From contig JAFAAN010000028.1 of assembly GCA_023426545.1 (NCBI GenBank), forward strand, positions 1-56,104: a stretch of 56,104 nucleotides of DNA. Direction: 5' to 3'. This DNA is from Pseudomonadota bacterium (lineage in GTDB: Bacteria > Myxococcota > Myxococcia > Myxococcales > Myxococcaceae). Under the pieces are notes generated by a model. The model searched no databases and was not told the DNA's origin. It saw only the letters and a program-made list of their open reading frames with translations. A program made the position numbers and the translations under genes. Positions 40,987 to 54,098 of the stretch are shown here, in pieces; the stretch's first letter is position 1; each line of letters opens with the position of its first letter.

Positions 40987-41609
40987 CGGGCACCCTGCTG
41001 GAGCTGCTCCCGGAGCGCGCCCTGTACTGGCCCGACGCCGGCACCCTGGCCGTGGCGGACCTGCACTGGGGCAAGACGGAGAGCTTCCAGCAGCACGGCA
41101 TCCCCCTGCCCACCGGCGTGCTGGAGGACGACCTGGCCCGCCTGTCCGCCGCGCTCGAGGCCACCGGAGCCCGCCGCCTGCTGTTCCTGGGTGACCTCGT
41201 CCACTCGCGACAGGGCCTCACCCCCGCGGTGGTGGACCGGCTCGCCCGCTGGCGGGCGACCCATGCGTCGGTGGAGTGCGTCCTGGTGCGGGGCAACCAC
41301 GACCGGCACGTGAAGGTGCTGCCCGAGCGCTGGCACCTGGACGTGCGGGACTCCCACGCGGACGAGGGCCCCTTCCGCTTCGCCCACCACCCCGAGGCCG
41401 TGTCAGGCCGCTATGTGTGGGCAGGTCACCTCCACCCCAGGGTGCGGCTGGGTGGCAGGAGCGACACGCTGCGCCTTCCCTGCTTCCATGTGGGCCAGGC
41501 CGTGGGGGTGCTCCCTGCCTTCAGCGCGTTCACCGGCGGCCTCAACGTCTCTCGCCGCGCTGGCGATCGCATCTTCGCCATCGCCGGCCCCGCAGTGGTC
41601 GAGGTCTAG
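40956..41609 (+). CDS. pdeM: Ligase-associated metallophosphoesterase PdeM (MPE)
   Basis: The 217-residue calcineurin-like enzyme has the metal motifs DLHWGK (D35, H37), FLGDLVHS (D80), RGNHDRHV (N114, H115, D116) and GHLHPRVRL near the C-terminus. This set is that of the MPE family (TIGR04123 type), a manganese-dependent DNA endonuclease/phosphodiesterase in the Lhr repair cluster. It starts within the 3' end of the helicase gene. The stop is followed after 1 bp by the HNH gene, so a further nuclease is coupled to it. Confidence 0.94.
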   Translation: MDSRRCQVRVAGTLLELLPERALYWPDAGTLAVADLHWGKTESFQQHGIPLPTGVLEDDLARLSAALEATGARRLLFLGDLVHSRQGLTPAVVDRLARWRATHASVECVLVRGNHDRHVKVLPERWHLDVRDSHADEGPFRFAHHPEAVSGRYVWAGHLHPRVRLGGRSDTLRLPCFHVGQAVGVLPAFSAFTGGLNVSRRAGDRIFAIAGPAVVEV

Positions 41610-41610
41610 G

Positions 41611-41976
41611 GTGAGTCACGCCAAGCGTCGCAAAATACTGGATATCATCGAAACAGATAATACCTTCGAGCGCGCCGAGCACCGGAGCCGTGAGGCATGG
41701 CTCGGCAAGTGCTTGCACTGCAACGCCTACTTATGGGTCGGGCTGGACGGTGAGCCGATCAGCCGCGCGACCATCGAGCACATCCTCCCGAAGACGGCCG
41801 GGGGCACGGACGCGCTGACCAACCTGGCCCTGGCCTGCGCCCGCTGCAACCAGGGCAAGGGAACCCGGCACGACCCGCGCTACCACCGGGACGCGCGCGC
41901 CCGGGAGCTCGTGGAACGACTGCTGAGCCGCCGCCGCGAACGCTGGCGGCAACCCGATCCCCGCGACACACCGTGA
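41611..41976 (+). CDS. HNH endonuclease, fifth gene of the repair cassette
   Basis: The 121-residue protein has an HNH fold with two zinc knuckles, CLHC (C34, C37) and CARC (C76, C79). The catalytic core IEHILPKTAGGTDALTNLAL has H57 and N71 before CNQGKG. It should be a metal-dependent nicking or double-strand nuclease (family knowledge). It begins with GTG one base after the PdeM stop, with GAGG 6 nt upstream, so it is translated from the same mRNA. The first 25 codons are AT-rich (AAA ATA, GAT ATC, ACA GAT AAT) compared with neighbours, which suggests later acquisition. The four-gene cluster is known; I do not know this HNH as a standard member. Confidence 0.9.
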   Translation: MSHAKRRKILDIIETDNTFERAEHRSREAWLGKCLHCNAYLWVGLDGEPISRATIEHILPKTAGGTDALTNLALACARCNQGKGTRHDPRYHRDARARELVERLLSRRRERWRQPDPRDTP

Positions 41977-41978
41977 AA

Positions 41979-42006
41979 CACCCGGGCTGATCCACCCTGG
42001 CGGGTG
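41979..42006 (+). terminator. Weak terminator after the HNH gene
   Basis: CACCCG (41979-41984) and CGGGTG (42001-42006) form a 6-bp stem directly after the stop, with CTTCGTTC following. The loop is 16 nt, so it is a modest structure. Confidence 0.38.
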
Positions 42007-42118
42007 CTTCGTTCAATCGGCCCTACCTCCCGCCAGAAGAGAGATTCATCACCGCGCGGCCGCGACTTTCCGCCCTCGCGCGAGGAATGGTATCCCCCCT
42101 GCCGCCACATCAGAATGG

Positions 42119-42147
42119 TTGACACTGCCGTGTCGATGCCCGATGGT
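42119..42147 (+). promoter_or_regulatory. Candidate promoter/operator of the actA operon
   Basis: TTGACA at 42119-42124 is a perfect -35 match, but the -10 at the right spacing (GATGGT) is weak. A 5-4-5 inverted repeat GACAC-TGCC-GTGTC overlaps the -35, so a regulator could bind there. About 230 nt separate it from the actA ATG. Confidence 0.33.
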
Positions 42148-42374
42148 CCCGCGCCGCATTAGGGCAGGGAGAGGAGGAGGGCCCCGCCCACGGCATTACT
42201 AATAGAGGTTTCGTTGGACGTGTCCGCTTCGCCTTCAGTGCGCCAGGAGCCACCGCCCACCGCCCCCCGCGGGGCCGGGGATACCCCTCCGCTCCCTGTG
42301 CCCGGTAACGCCCACGCCTCGTCTTTCATCCCTGTCACTGCTGTTGTCGAAGCCCCCTTGCCCATGGTCCTGGT

Positions 42375-43033
42375 ATGAGCGGCCCTCTCTTCCCACGTTG
42401 GACGAACACGGTGTCGCGGCTCTCCGCCGCGGCGCTCCTTGCCGTGCCCGCCATCGGCATCGGCGGTCTCATGGCCTACGTGCGCTCGCCGTACGTCACT
42501 GGCCAGCAGCGGCCCATCGAACAGCCGATCGAGTTCGATCACCGGCACCACGCCGGTGATGAGCAGATTGACTGCCGGTACTGTCACTGGTCGGTCGAGG
42601 AGTCGCCCTCTGCGGGCATCCCCTCCACCACGGTGTGCATGTCCTGCCACGCACAGGTCTGGAACAAGAGCCCGTACCTCACCGAGGTGCGCAAGGCCTT
42701 CTTCTCCGACCAGCCCATCCCCTGGGTCCGCGTGCACAACCTGCCGGACTTCGTCTACTTCAACCACTCCATCCACGTGGCCAAGGGCGTTGGCTGCGCC
42801 ACCTGCCACGGCCGCGTCGACCAGATGGGTGCCGTCGAGCAGGCCGCGCCGCTCACCATGGCCTGGTGCCTGGATTGCCACCGCAATCCGGAGCCCCACC
42901 TGCGTCCGGCGGAGTTCATTACTTCGATGACCTGGACCCCGCCCAAGGACAAGGCCGAGGCCGCCAAGCTCGGCCGCCAGCTGGCGGAAGCGTACGACGT
43001 CCACTCGCGCGAGAGCTGCTCCACATGCCACCG

Positions 43034-43037
<4 letters not shown>
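42375..43037 (+). CDS. actA: Alternative complex III subunit ActA, pentaheme cytochrome c
   Basis: The 220-residue protein has one N-terminal membrane segment (about 14-35) and five heme c motifs: CRYCH, CMSCH, CATCH, CLDCH and CSTCH. Extra histidines (FDHRHHAGD, FNHSIHVAKG) can serve as sixth ligands. In alternative complex III (ACIII), ActA takes electrons from the iron-sulfur/quinol part and passes them to cytochrome c or directly to an oxidase. The gene starts the operon; its stop overlaps the actB ATG. Confidence 0.93.
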
Positions 43038-46210
<3,173 letters not shown>

Positions 46211-46213
46211 GTC

Positions 46214-47653
<1,440 letters not shown>

Positions 47654-47657
47654 AGCC

Positions 47658-48203
47658 ATGCAAGCCACCGTTCTCGAATCCTGGGTCCTGGCTGAGTTCC
47701 CGACGCCGGACACCCTCCTGGATGCCACCCGCAAGATGCGGGAGAAGGGCTTCGAGGGGATGGACACCTACTCTCCGTACCCGCTGCACGGCGGCTCGGA
47801 GGCCCTGGGCCTGCCTCCCTCGCGCGTGCCCTTCATCACCCTGTGCGCCGGCCTGACGGGCGTCATCACCGCGCTGGCCATGCAGACGTGGATGAACACC
47901 GTCGACTACCCGCTCAACATCGGCGGCCGTCCGCTGCTGTCGCTGCCGGCGTGGGTGCCCATCACCTTCGAGTTGGGGGTGCTGTTCGCCGCCTTCGGCA
48001 TCTTCTTCGGTCTGCTGGGGCTCAGCCGCCTGCCCCAGCCGTACCACCCCGTCTTCGAGTCCGAAGCCTTCCGCACCGCCTCCACGCACGGCTACTGGCT
48101 GAGCGTGCCGCAGACGACGGGCACGGACGCGACGCCGGTCATGGATCAGCTCAAGGCCCTGGGCGCGACCCAGGTGACCCTCGTCACGGGAGAGAAGGAA
48201 TGA
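47658..48203 (+). CDS. actD: Alternative complex III subunit ActD (DUF3341)
   Basis: The 181-residue protein has an N-terminal soluble part starting VLAEFPTPDTLLDATRKMRE and GFEGMDTYSPYPLHG, a hallmark of DUF3341. Two transmembrane helices (about 57-78 and 95-120) follow, then a C-terminal soluble tail. In ACIII this subunit sits on the membrane beside ActC and ActF; its precise job is not known. It starts 4 bp after actC and overlaps actE by ATGA. Confidence 0.93.
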   Translation: MQATVLESWVLAEFPTPDTLLDATRKMREKGFEGMDTYSPYPLHGGSEALGLPPSRVPFITLCAGLTGVITALAMQTWMNTVDYPLNIGGRPLLSLPAWVPITFELGVLFAAFGIFFGLLGLSRLPQPYHPVFESEAFRTASTHGYWLSVPQTTGTDATPVMDQLKALGATQVTLVTGEKE

Positions 48204-48793
48204 GGTGGCTCATCCCCGCCGCCGGACTCGCCGCGCTCACGGGCTGCAACGTCAGCTCGGAGTTCCTCCAGCGCATGGAGCACCAGGCGAAGTACGAGTA
48301 CTACGAGGCGTCCGACTTCTGGGCGGACGGCCGCGCCATGCGCACGCCGCCCACGGGCACCGTGCCGCGTGAGCGCTTCGCCAAGCTGCCCGAGCTGAAG
48401 GACCCGACGCAGCGCATGGTGGCGCTCACCGGCCGCACCGCCGGGCAGCCGGTGGACCACGTGCCCGTCACGGTGGACCAGAACCTGCTGACCCTGGGTC
48501 AGAAGAAGTACAACATCGTCTGCTCGCAGTGTCACGGCGTGCTGGGCGACGGCAACAGCATCGTCGCGGAGAACATGGCGCTGCGCCTGCCGCCCTCGCT
48601 GCTGGACCTGGAGAGCAAGCCGGACGGCCACTTCTATGTCGCCATCAACGAGGGCTACGGCGTGATGCCGTCCTTCTCCGGAGAGCTCGACCTGCGCGAG
48701 CGCTGGGCCGTGGTCGCCTACGTCCGCGCGCTCCAGACGGCCCGCAATACCCGCACGGACGGCCAGCAGCCCGTTCCGCAGGAGAACCGATGA
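48200..48793 (+). CDS. actE: Alternative complex III subunit ActE, monoheme cytochrome c lipoprotein
   Basis: The 197-residue lipoprotein has a signal with Cys in ALTGCNVSS. One heme c motif, CSQCHG, has LRLPPSLLD and GVMPSFSGEL (Met ligand) downstream. ActE is the monoheme subunit that, with ActA, hands electrons to cytochrome c or the oxidase. It overlaps actD and actF by ATGA at both ends, consistent with one operon. Confidence 0.93.
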   Translation: MRWLIPAAGLAALTGCNVSSEFLQRMEHQAKYEYYEASDFWADGRAMRTPPTGTVPRERFAKLPELKDPTQRMVALTGRTAGQPVDHVPVTVDQNLLTLGQKKYNIVCSQCHGVLGDGNSIVAENMALRLPPSLLDLESKPDGHFYVAINEGYGVMPSFSGELDLRERWAVVAYVRALQTARNTRTDGQQPVPQENR

Positions 48794-50025
48794 GTCCCCC
48801 CGTCACCCCCTCGCCCACGAACTTCGGGCCGTACACCGGCACGCCGAAGCTGATGGTGCCCGCGTTCGCCGTGGGCATCATCGGCTTGCTGGCCACCCTG
48901 GGTGGCTTCTTCGCCACCAGCGCCAAGGGTGAGACGGCGCACGCCTATCTGATTGGCTTCACCTACTGGGTGGGCATCAGCGTCGCCTTCCTCATCATGC
49001 AGGCCATCTTCCACACGGCGAAGGCCAAGTGGCTCATCGTCCTGCGCCGCACCATGGAGACGGCCTCCGCGGTCGTCCCCGTGTTCATCGTGCTGGTCCT
49101 GCCGCTGGCGGCCATGGCCACCTACCTCTACCCCTGGTGGCCCGGCTCCGGGCTGACCGCGAACTACACGGGGCTGGAGCTGGAGCACCTGAGCCACAAG
49201 CAGCATGGCTACCTGAACACCGGCATCTTCGGCGTGGGCTTCCGCCACGTCATCTACTTCGCCGTCTGGACCTTCGCGGCCTGGCGCCTGCGGAGCTGGA
49301 GCCTGAAGCAGGACACCGTGGGCGGGCTCGACTTCACGGTGAAGCAGCGCAAGTTCTCTCCGGGTGTGCTGCCTTTCCTTGCCCTCACCATCACCTTCGC
49401 TTCTTTCGACTGGCTGATGAGCCTCACGCCGCTGTGGCAGTCGACCATCTTCGGCGTCTATTACTTCGCCGGAAGCTTCCTGGCGGCCTTCTCCATCCTG
49501 ACGCTGGTCACGGTGAGCGCTCAGGGGAAGGACCTGTACGGCAGCGTCGTGAAGCGGGACCACTTCCACAACCTCGGCAAGCTGATGCTGGCCTTCACCG
49601 CGTTCTGGGCCTACATCGCCTTCTCCCAGTTCCTGCTGGTGTGGATCGCCAACATCCCGGAAGAGGCGCCCTGGTACGGCCTGCGCATCTTCGGCGCGTG
49701 GCGGCCGCTCTCCATCGCCCTGTTCTTCCTGCACTTCCTGCTGCCCTTCTTCATCCTGCTGTCCCGGAACCTGAAGGAGCAGCCGCGCAAGCTGGCGGTG
49801 ATGGCCGTGTACCTGCTCGTCATGCACGCGGTGGACATGTACTGGCTGGTGTGGCCGGCGCTGACCGGTAGCGCGGGCCCGACGTTCCACTGGTCGCTGG
49901 TGACGGCGTTCCTGGGCGTGGGCGGAATCGCAGTGGGCTTCGCCCTCTACCTGGCGCGTGGCCAGTACACGCTCACGGTGAAGGACCCCTACATCACCGA
50001 GTCCTTGAGGTACGTCCAGCCATGA
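48790..50025 (+). CDS. actF: Alternative complex III subunit ActF (NrfD-like membrane protein)
   Basis: The 411-residue integral membrane protein has about 10 helices, for example YWVGISVAFLIMQAIFHTAK, FASFDWLMSLTPLWQST and the helix after HNLGKLML. It is the paralogue of ActC and completes the ACIII membrane part. The start ATG overlaps actE. The stop overlaps the next small membrane protein gene. Confidence 0.94.
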   Translation: MSPPVTPSPTNFGPYTGTPKLMVPAFAVGIIGLLATLGGFFATSAKGETAHAYLIGFTYWVGISVAFLIMQAIFHTAKAKWLIVLRRTMETASAVVPVFIVLVLPLAAMATYLYPWWPGSGLTANYTGLELEHLSHKQHGYLNTGIFGVGFRHVIYFAVWTFAAWRLRSWSLKQDTVGGLDFTVKQRKFSPGVLPFLALTITFASFDWLMSLTPLWQSTIFGVYYFAGSFLAAFSILTLVTVSAQGKDLYGSVVKRDHFHNLGKLMLAFTAFWAYIAFSQFLLVWIANIPEEAPWYGLRIFGAWRPLSIALFFLHFLLPFFILLSRNLKEQPRKLAVMAVYLLVMHAVDMYWLVWPALTGSAGPTFHWSLVTAFLGVGGIAVGFALYLARGQYTLTVKDPYITESLRYVQP

Positions 50026-50483
50026 AGAAGACCCAGTCCGAGCTCGAGTCGCGCGTCATCGTCGGCGCGCATGGGGTGGCGGCCGAGGAAGACCACCTGG
50101 TCATGGGCAAGGTGGTGGGCATCGGCGTGGGCGCGCTCGCCATCTTCGCGGTGGGCATCGTCTGGGCCTGGTGGATCCAGGTCCGGACCATGGCCGAGAT
50201 TCAGCCCGACGGCCCCCCGCCGCGCCCCGTGGCCATGGGCCAGTACGAGGTGGGCATCGTCAACCAGCGCCTGTTCGAACAGGACTGGCACGCGGAGGAC
50301 AAGATTGGCGGGCAGGACCAGGCGCTGCGCGCCGGCTGGGGTGACCAGCCCGGCGTGAAGCAGCACCCGACCATCGACGACGCGATGAAGAAGGTCATCG
50401 AGCAGAAGCGCAACCCGCCCCCTGCGCAGGCCCCGGCCCCCGAGGCTGCTCCCGAGCAGACGCCTCCCGCACCGCAGCAGTAG
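50022..50483 (+). CDS. Small single-helix membrane protein of the act operon (unassigned)
   Basis: The 153-residue protein starts with an ATGA overlap with actF. It has a short soluble N-terminus, one transmembrane helix (about 30-52, GIGVGALAIFAVGIVWAWWI), then a periplasmic part (WHAEDKIGGQDQAL) and a Pro/Ala-rich tail of low complexity. No heme, copper or Fe-S motif is seen. I do not recognise the family. From its place between ActF and SCO1 it may be an extra subunit of ACIII (some complexes have ActG/ActH subunits) or a factor joining ACIII to the oxidase; that is inference. Confidence 0.78.
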   Translation: MKKTQSELESRVIVGAHGVAAEEDHLVMGKVVGIGVGALAIFAVGIVWAWWIQVRTMAEIQPDGPPPRPVAMGQYEVGIVNQRLFEQDWHAEDKIGGQDQALRAGWGDQPGVKQHPTIDDAMKKVIEQKRNPPPAQAPAPEAAPEQTPPAPQQ

Positions 50484-50519
50484 CCTTCGTCGTTCCCCTG
50501 TCGTAAGAGCCGCCCTGCA

Positions 50520-51401
50520 ATGATGTTCACCCGTTTCCACAGCTTCCCGCGCGCCCCCCGCGCGGGCCTTCTCGCCGCGGCGGTGCTGGTGTTGGCCGTC
50601 GCGGTGCCGGCCTCGGCCATGCCGGGTGCCGGGAAGACGCCCCGGGCCATCCTGGAGGCGCAGCAGGACATGCCTCCGCAGGTGAAGGGCGTGGACGTGC
50701 AGGAACACCTCGGGGAGCTGGTGCCCATGGACACCCGCTTCCTCGACGCCTCCGGGCGCGAGGTGCGGCTGGGCGACGTGGTCCCGAAGGCGCGGCCCAC
50801 CCTGCTGACGCTCGTGTATTACAACTGCCCCATGCTCTGTAACCTGGTGCTCAACGCCCAGGTGCAGTCCATGAAGGAGCTGGGGCTGGAGCTCGGCAAG
50901 GACTACGAGGCCGTCACCGTCAGCATCGACCCCGAGGACACCCCCGCCCAGAGCCTGGAGCGGCGGCGGCGCCACCTGCAGTCCATGGGCAAGCCGGAGA
51001 CGGCCCCCTGGCACTTCCTCACCGGGACGGAGACGGAGATTGTCCGTCTCGCGGACGCACTGGGCTTCAAGTACACGTACGACGAGAGCACCAAGCAGTA
51101 CGCCCACGCAGCGGTGGTGCACGTGCTCACGCCGGAAGGCAGCATCTCCCGGTATCTCTACGGGACGACGTTTCCCCCCTCGGACATGAAGCTGGCGTTG
51201 CTGGAGGCGGCCAACGGCCGCGTGGGTACCAGCTTCGATCAGATCATCCTGTCCTGCTTCAAGTATGACACCGCCACTCGGCGGTATGGCTTCTACATCT
51301 TCGGGTTCATCCGCCTGGGTGGCATTGCCGTGTTCTGCGCCCTGGCGACGATGCTGATCTATTTCTGGAGGCGCGAGCTGAAGAAAGGCGCGGCGGCATG
51401 A
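50520..51401 (+). CDS. SCO1/SenC-type copper chaperone for cytochrome oxidase
   Basis: The 293-residue protein has an N-terminal signal (about 15-33) and a thioredoxin-like SCO domain. The copper-binding motif is CPMLC (C103, C107) and a distal His lies in the HAAVVHVL region. A transmembrane helix near the C-terminus (about 263-285, GFIRLGGIAVFCALATMLIY) is less usual for SCO and anchors it on the far side. SCO proteins load copper into Cu-A of CoxB. Its stop overlaps coxB's ATG, which fits that job. Confidence 0.9.
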   Translation: MMFTRFHSFPRAPRAGLLAAAVLVLAVAVPASAMPGAGKTPRAILEAQQDMPPQVKGVDVQEHLGELVPMDTRFLDASGREVRLGDVVPKARPTLLTLVYYNCPMLCNLVLNAQVQSMKELGLELGKDYEAVTVSIDPEDTPAQSLERRRRHLQSMGKPETAPWHFLTGTETEIVRLADALGFKYTYDESTKQYAHAAVVHVLTPEGSISRYLYGTTFPPSDMKLALLEAANGRVGTSFDQIILSCFKYDTATRRYGFYIFGFIRLGGIAVFCALATMLIYFWRRELKKGAAA

Positions 51402-52444
51402 GCGAGCTTCTCAACGATATCCTGTTCCTCCCGGAGGCCGCGTCGACGTTCGCGGAACGGATCGACTTCCTGCATCACTTCGTCGTGGGAACGACGATGG
51501 TGATGTCCACGGCGGTCGGTCTGGCGGCCCTGTTCTTCTTCTTCCGTTACCGCCGCCGCCTGCCGGCGCAGGCGACGGAGTACGTCGTCCCCACCCTGAA
51601 GACGGAGTTCCTGTTCGTCTCCGTCCCCCTCGTGTTCTTCCTGGCCTGGTTCGGTATCGGGTTCCGGGACTTCACGTGGCTCACCACGCCGCCCAAGGAC
51701 GCGATGGACGTCTACGTCATGGGCAAGCAGTGGATGTGGAAGTTCTCCTACCCGGAGGGCCCCAACGGGGTGAACGTGCTGCACGTGCCGGCCAACCGCC
51801 CGGTGCGCCTGCTCATCACCTCGCGTGACGTGCTCCACTCGTTCTACGTGCCGTCCTTCCGCATCAAGATGGACGCGCTCCCAGGGCGCTACACGCAGAT
51901 CTGGTTCGAGGCGACCAAGCCGGGGACGTACCAGGTGCTGTGCACCGAGTACTGCGGCCTGTCGCACTCGAAGATGCTGGCCGAGGTCGTCGTGCTCCCG
52001 CAGGAGGAGTACGAGAACTGGATCCAGGAGCAGCGCCGCGGCCTCCTGCAGGACCGCCAGGACGCGCTGGCGGACAACTCGATGGTGCCGCCGGTGGCAC
52101 GCATGGTGGAGCAGGGGCAGCTCCTCGCGGGGACGCAGGGCTGCCTCAAGTGCCACTCCGTGGACGGCTCGCAGCACATCGGCCCCACCTTCCTGGGGAT
52201 GTATGACCGCGTGGAGAAGCTCGAGGACGGGCAGACCATCCGCGTGGACGAGGCCTATATCACCCAGTCGATGATGGACCCGGGCGCCCACCTCGTGGCG
52301 GGCTACCAGAACGTGATGCCGACCTACCAGGGCAAGCTGCAGGGCCCGGAGACGGCCGCCATCGTCGAGTACATCAAGTCGCTTCGCACTCCGAACGTCC
52401 GTGAGGGCGCCTCCGAGGGACCCGCCTATGACGCCATCCAGTAG
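51398..52444 (+). CDS. coxB: Cytochrome c oxidase subunit II with fused cytochrome c (caa3 type)
   Basis: The 348-residue subunit has two N-terminal membrane helices (about 28-50 and 72-90). The Cu-A cupredoxin domain has ligands H147 (DVLHSFYVPSF), C182, C186, H190 and M193 (CTEYCGLSHSKM). A C-terminal class I cytochrome c has CLKCH (248-252) and a Met in the NVMPTYQG segment. The fusion marks a caa3 oxidase, which takes electrons from its own heme c domain. It overlaps sco by ATGA and coxA by 17 bases. Confidence 0.95.
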   Translation: MSELLNDILFLPEAASTFAERIDFLHHFVVGTTMVMSTAVGLAALFFFFRYRRRLPAQATEYVVPTLKTEFLFVSVPLVFFLAWFGIGFRDFTWLTTPPKDAMDVYVMGKQWMWKFSYPEGPNGVNVLHVPANRPVRLLITSRDVLHSFYVPSFRIKMDALPGRYTQIWFEATKPGTYQVLCTEYCGLSHSKMLAEVVVLPQEEYENWIQEQRRGLLQDRQDALADNSMVPPVARMVEQGQLLAGTQGCLKCHSVDGSQHIGPTFLGMYDRVEKLEDGQTIRVDEAYITQSMMDPGAHLVAGYQNVMPTYQGKLQGPETAAIVEYIKSLRTPNVREGASEGPAYDAIQ

Positions 52445-54098
52445 CATCGCAGCCCCGGGCGCCAACCCCGCGCCCGAGGAGCATCACGACCACCACCCGA
52501 GCTACCTGGTCGACGGCACCACGATCAAGTCGTGGTTGCTGACGGTCGACCACAAGCGCATCGGGCTCATGTTCCTGTTCTGGGTTCTGGTGTTCTTCCT
52601 GGTGGGCGGCATCTTCGCGCTGCTCATCCGGGTGGAGCTGCTGACGCCGGGCCCGACCATCATGGACGCGATGACATACAACCGTATGTTCACGCTCCAT
52701 GGCCTGGTCATGATCTTCCTGTTCATGATTCCGGCCATCCCGGCCGTCTTCGGCAACTTCATGCTGCCGCTGATGCTGGGCGCCAAGGACGTGGCCTTCC
52801 CCCGGCTGAACCTGCTGTCGTTCTACATCTACCTGGGCGGTGCCACGCTGGCGCTGTGGGGCATGCTCAACGGCGGCCTGGACACGGGCTGGACGTTCTA
52901 CACCCCGTACAGCGCGCACACGACGGCGACGGTGGCGCCCGTGCTGTTCGGCGCGTTCATCATCGGCTTCAGCTCCATCGTCACGGGCATCAACTTCATC
53001 GTGACGGTGCACACCATGCGGGCGCCGGGCATCACCTGGTTCAAGATGCCGCTGTTCGTGTGGGCCATGTACGCCACCAGCTGCATCCAGGTGCTGGCCA
53101 CGCCCGTCATCGGCCTGCTGCTGGTCCTGGTGACGGTGGAGAACCTGTTCGGGTTCGGCATGTTCGACCCGGCGCGCGGCGGCGACCCGGTGCTCTTCCA
53201 GCACCTGTTCTGGTTCTACAGCCACCCGGCCGTGTACATCATGGTGCTGCCGTCCTTCGGCGTGATGAGCGAGATCGTCTCGACCTTCAGCCGCAAGAAC
53301 CTCTTCGGCTACCGCGCGGTGGCGTACTCCAGCCTGGGCATCGCCTTCGTGGGCTTCTTCGCCTGGGGCCACCACATGTTCGTGTCCGGCCAGTCCACCT
53401 TCGTGGGTGGTCTGTTCGGCGTGCTGACCATGCTGGTGGGCGTGTTCACCGCAATCAAGGTCTTCAACTGGGTGGGCACCGTCTACAAGGGCGCGGTCGA
53501 GTTCAAGACGCCCTTCGCCTACTTCTGCGGCTTCCTGTTCTTCACCGTGTTCGGTGGCATGACGGGCATCGCGCTGGGCACGGTGTCGCTGGACGTCGCC
53601 TGGCACGACACCTACTTCGTGGTGGCGCACTTCCACTTCATCATGGTGGGCGCGACCATCATGGCCTTCCTGGCCGCCCTCCACTACTGGTTCCCGAAGA
53701 TGTTCGGGCGCACGTACCACGAGGGTTGGGGCCTGGTGTCCGCGGCGCTCATCATCCTGGGCTTCAACGCCACGTTCATTCCCCAGTTCCTGCTGGGCAA
53801 TAACGGCATGCCGCGCCGCTACTACGAGTACCCGGAGCGCTTCCAGGCGCTGAACGTGGCCTCCACGGCCGGCGCGACGCTGCTGGCGTTCGGCTTCATC
53901 ATCATCGCCCTGTACCTGACCTACGCGCTGGTCTACGGCAAGGCGTCGGGCAAGAACCCGTGGCGCAGCAAGGGCTACGAGTGGGTGTCCGAGTCGCCGC
54001 CGCCGACCCACAACTTCGTGGGACCGCAGCCCGTGTTCCCCGAGGAGCCCCACTTCTACGTGGATCCCAAGAAGGCCGAGGTGCCGAATGCAGTCTAG
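52428..54098 (+). CDS. coxA: Cytochrome c oxidase subunit I (caa3, type A2)
   Basis: The 556-residue heme-copper oxidase core has about 12 helices. A heme a ligand is H91 (FTLHGLVMIF), and the Cu-B site has H266 with the crosslinked Y270 in FYSHPAVYIMVLP. HHMF follows and the last pair is VVAHFHFIMVG. The D-channel Glu of type A1 (HPEVY) is replaced by Ala, and Tyr precedes SHP (Y264): this is the YSHPxVY form of type A2 oxidases. It reduces O2 and pumps protons. It overlaps coxB at the start and coxC at the end. Confidence 0.96.
   Translation: MTPSSSIAAPGANPAPEEHHDHHPSYLVDGTTIKSWLLTVDHKRIGLMFLFWVLVFFLVGGIFALLIRVELLTPGPTIMDAMTYNRMFTLHGLVMIFLFMIPAIPAVFGNFMLPLMLGAKDVAFPRLNLLSFYIYLGGATLALWGMLNGGLDTGWTFYTPYSAHTTATVAPVLFGAFIIGFSSIVTGINFIVTVHTMRAPGITWFKMPLFVWAMYATSCIQVLATPVIGLLLVLVTVENLFGFGMFDPARGGDPVLFQHLFWFYSHPAVYIMVLPSFGVMSEIVSTFSRKNLFGYRAVAYSSLGIAFVGFFAWGHHMFVSGQSTFVGGLFGVLTMLVGVFTAIKVFNWVGTVYKGAVEFKTPFAYFCGFLFFTVFGGMTGIALGTVSLDVAWHDTYFVVAHFHFIMVGATIMAFLAALHYWFPKMFGRTYHEGWGLVSAALIILGFNATFIPQFLLGNNGMPRRYYEYPERFQALNVASTAGATLLAFGFIIIALYLTYALVYGKASGKNPWRSKGYEWVSESPPPTHNFVGPQPVFPEEPHFYVDPKKAEVPNAV

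Larger units (their letters stand above)
41977..42374 (+). other. 398-bp gap before the respiratory operon, leader region
   Basis: No gene is seen. It contains the weak terminator at its left end, then a TTGACA box (42119-42124) whose GACA starts the inverted repeat GACAC-TGCC-GTGTC (42121-42134), with only a poor -10 (GATGGT, 42142-42147). An AT-rich spot ATTACTAATAGAGG (near 42195-42208) and a small palindrome GGACGTGTCC lie further on. This is probably the control region of the actA operon, with a long untranslated leader. Confidence 0.4.
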
